Assembly: GCA_007117525.1 (NCBI GenBank)
Contig: SKGJ01000400.1
Location: 1 to 6,134 of the forward strand
Origin: Alkalimonas sp.
Lineage (GTDB): Bacteria; Pseudomonadota; Gammaproteobacteria; Enterobacterales; Alteromonadaceae
Length of the DNA: 6,134 nt
Direction: 5' to 3'
Of the stretch, positions 6,063-6,134 are shown one piece after another. The notes beneath the pieces are model-generated. The model was not told the DNA's origin, ran no database searches, and was given only the letters and a program-made list of their open reading frames with translations. The position numbers were made by a program, and so were the translations under genes. Every line of letters begins with the position of its first letter. The first letter of the stretch is position 1.

Positions 6063-6100
6063 CAGCAAGGGCATGCCATTTATGCCCTTGCTGCTTCTCC
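6063..6100 (+). terminator. Stem-loop terminator after fldA
   Basis: CAGCAAGGGCAT (6063-6074) and its perfect reverse complement (6082-6093) surround a 7-base loop, starting seven bases after the fldA stop. The following CTTCTCCCT is pyrimidine-rich but is not a clean T-run, so termination may be partial or may need help. Beyond it, to the window end, nothing is recognised. Confidence 0.65.
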
Positions 6101-6134
6101 CTGACAGCTAACCGCGCACAGCCCGCTTTTTTCG

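Overview
The window looks like a chromosomal core segment from a gammaproteobacterium. Three things point there: a gap-free 181-residue SeqA, which goes with Dam methylation and is confined to Dam-positive gammaproteobacteria; a long-chain flavodoxin very close to enterobacterial FldA; and the gene order fldA-ybfE-ybfF facing away from seqA-pgm, which is the Escherichia coli arrangement. A small DUF2788 membrane-protein gene between ybfF and ybfE, and a glycogen phosphorylase gene after pgm, differ from E. coli. They would fit a marine or freshwater Alteromonadales-type lineage (Rheinheimera, Alishewanella, Shewanella relatives), but the genus is a guess.

Left half, minus strand (reads right to left): seqA (3732-3187), pgm (3177-1528), a 209-bp gap, then glgP (1318 running off the left edge, 439 codons present). 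seqA and pgm are 9 bp apart and the pgm ribosome site overlaps the seqA stop, so they are almost certainly one operon. GlgP releases glucose-1-phosphate from glycogen and Pgm converts it to glucose-6-phosphate, so pgm and glgP are consecutive steps of one pathway. glgP has its own ribosome site and a possible own promoter.

Centre (3733-4158): the divergent intergenic region between seqA and ybfF. It holds a likely seqA promoter with a perfect TATAAT and a 270-bp element (3838-4107). The element has perfect 27-bp terminal inverted repeats, several nested internal inverted repeats and no credible gene. It looks like a miniature inverted-repeat transposable element (MITE) or similar palindromic repeat, and is the most unusual item here.

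Right half, plus strand: ybfF (alpha/beta hydrolase, 4159-4926), a 95-bp gap with an extended -10 promoter candidate, then a tight cluster of DUF2788 gene (5022-5240), ybfE (5240-5512, overlapping by one base) and fldA (5526-6056). The cluster is closed by a 12-bp stem-loop at 6063-6093. In E. coli fur follows fldA; any such gene would lie beyond the right edge. No tRNA, rRNA, CRISPR array, complete insertion sequence or defence system is visible.
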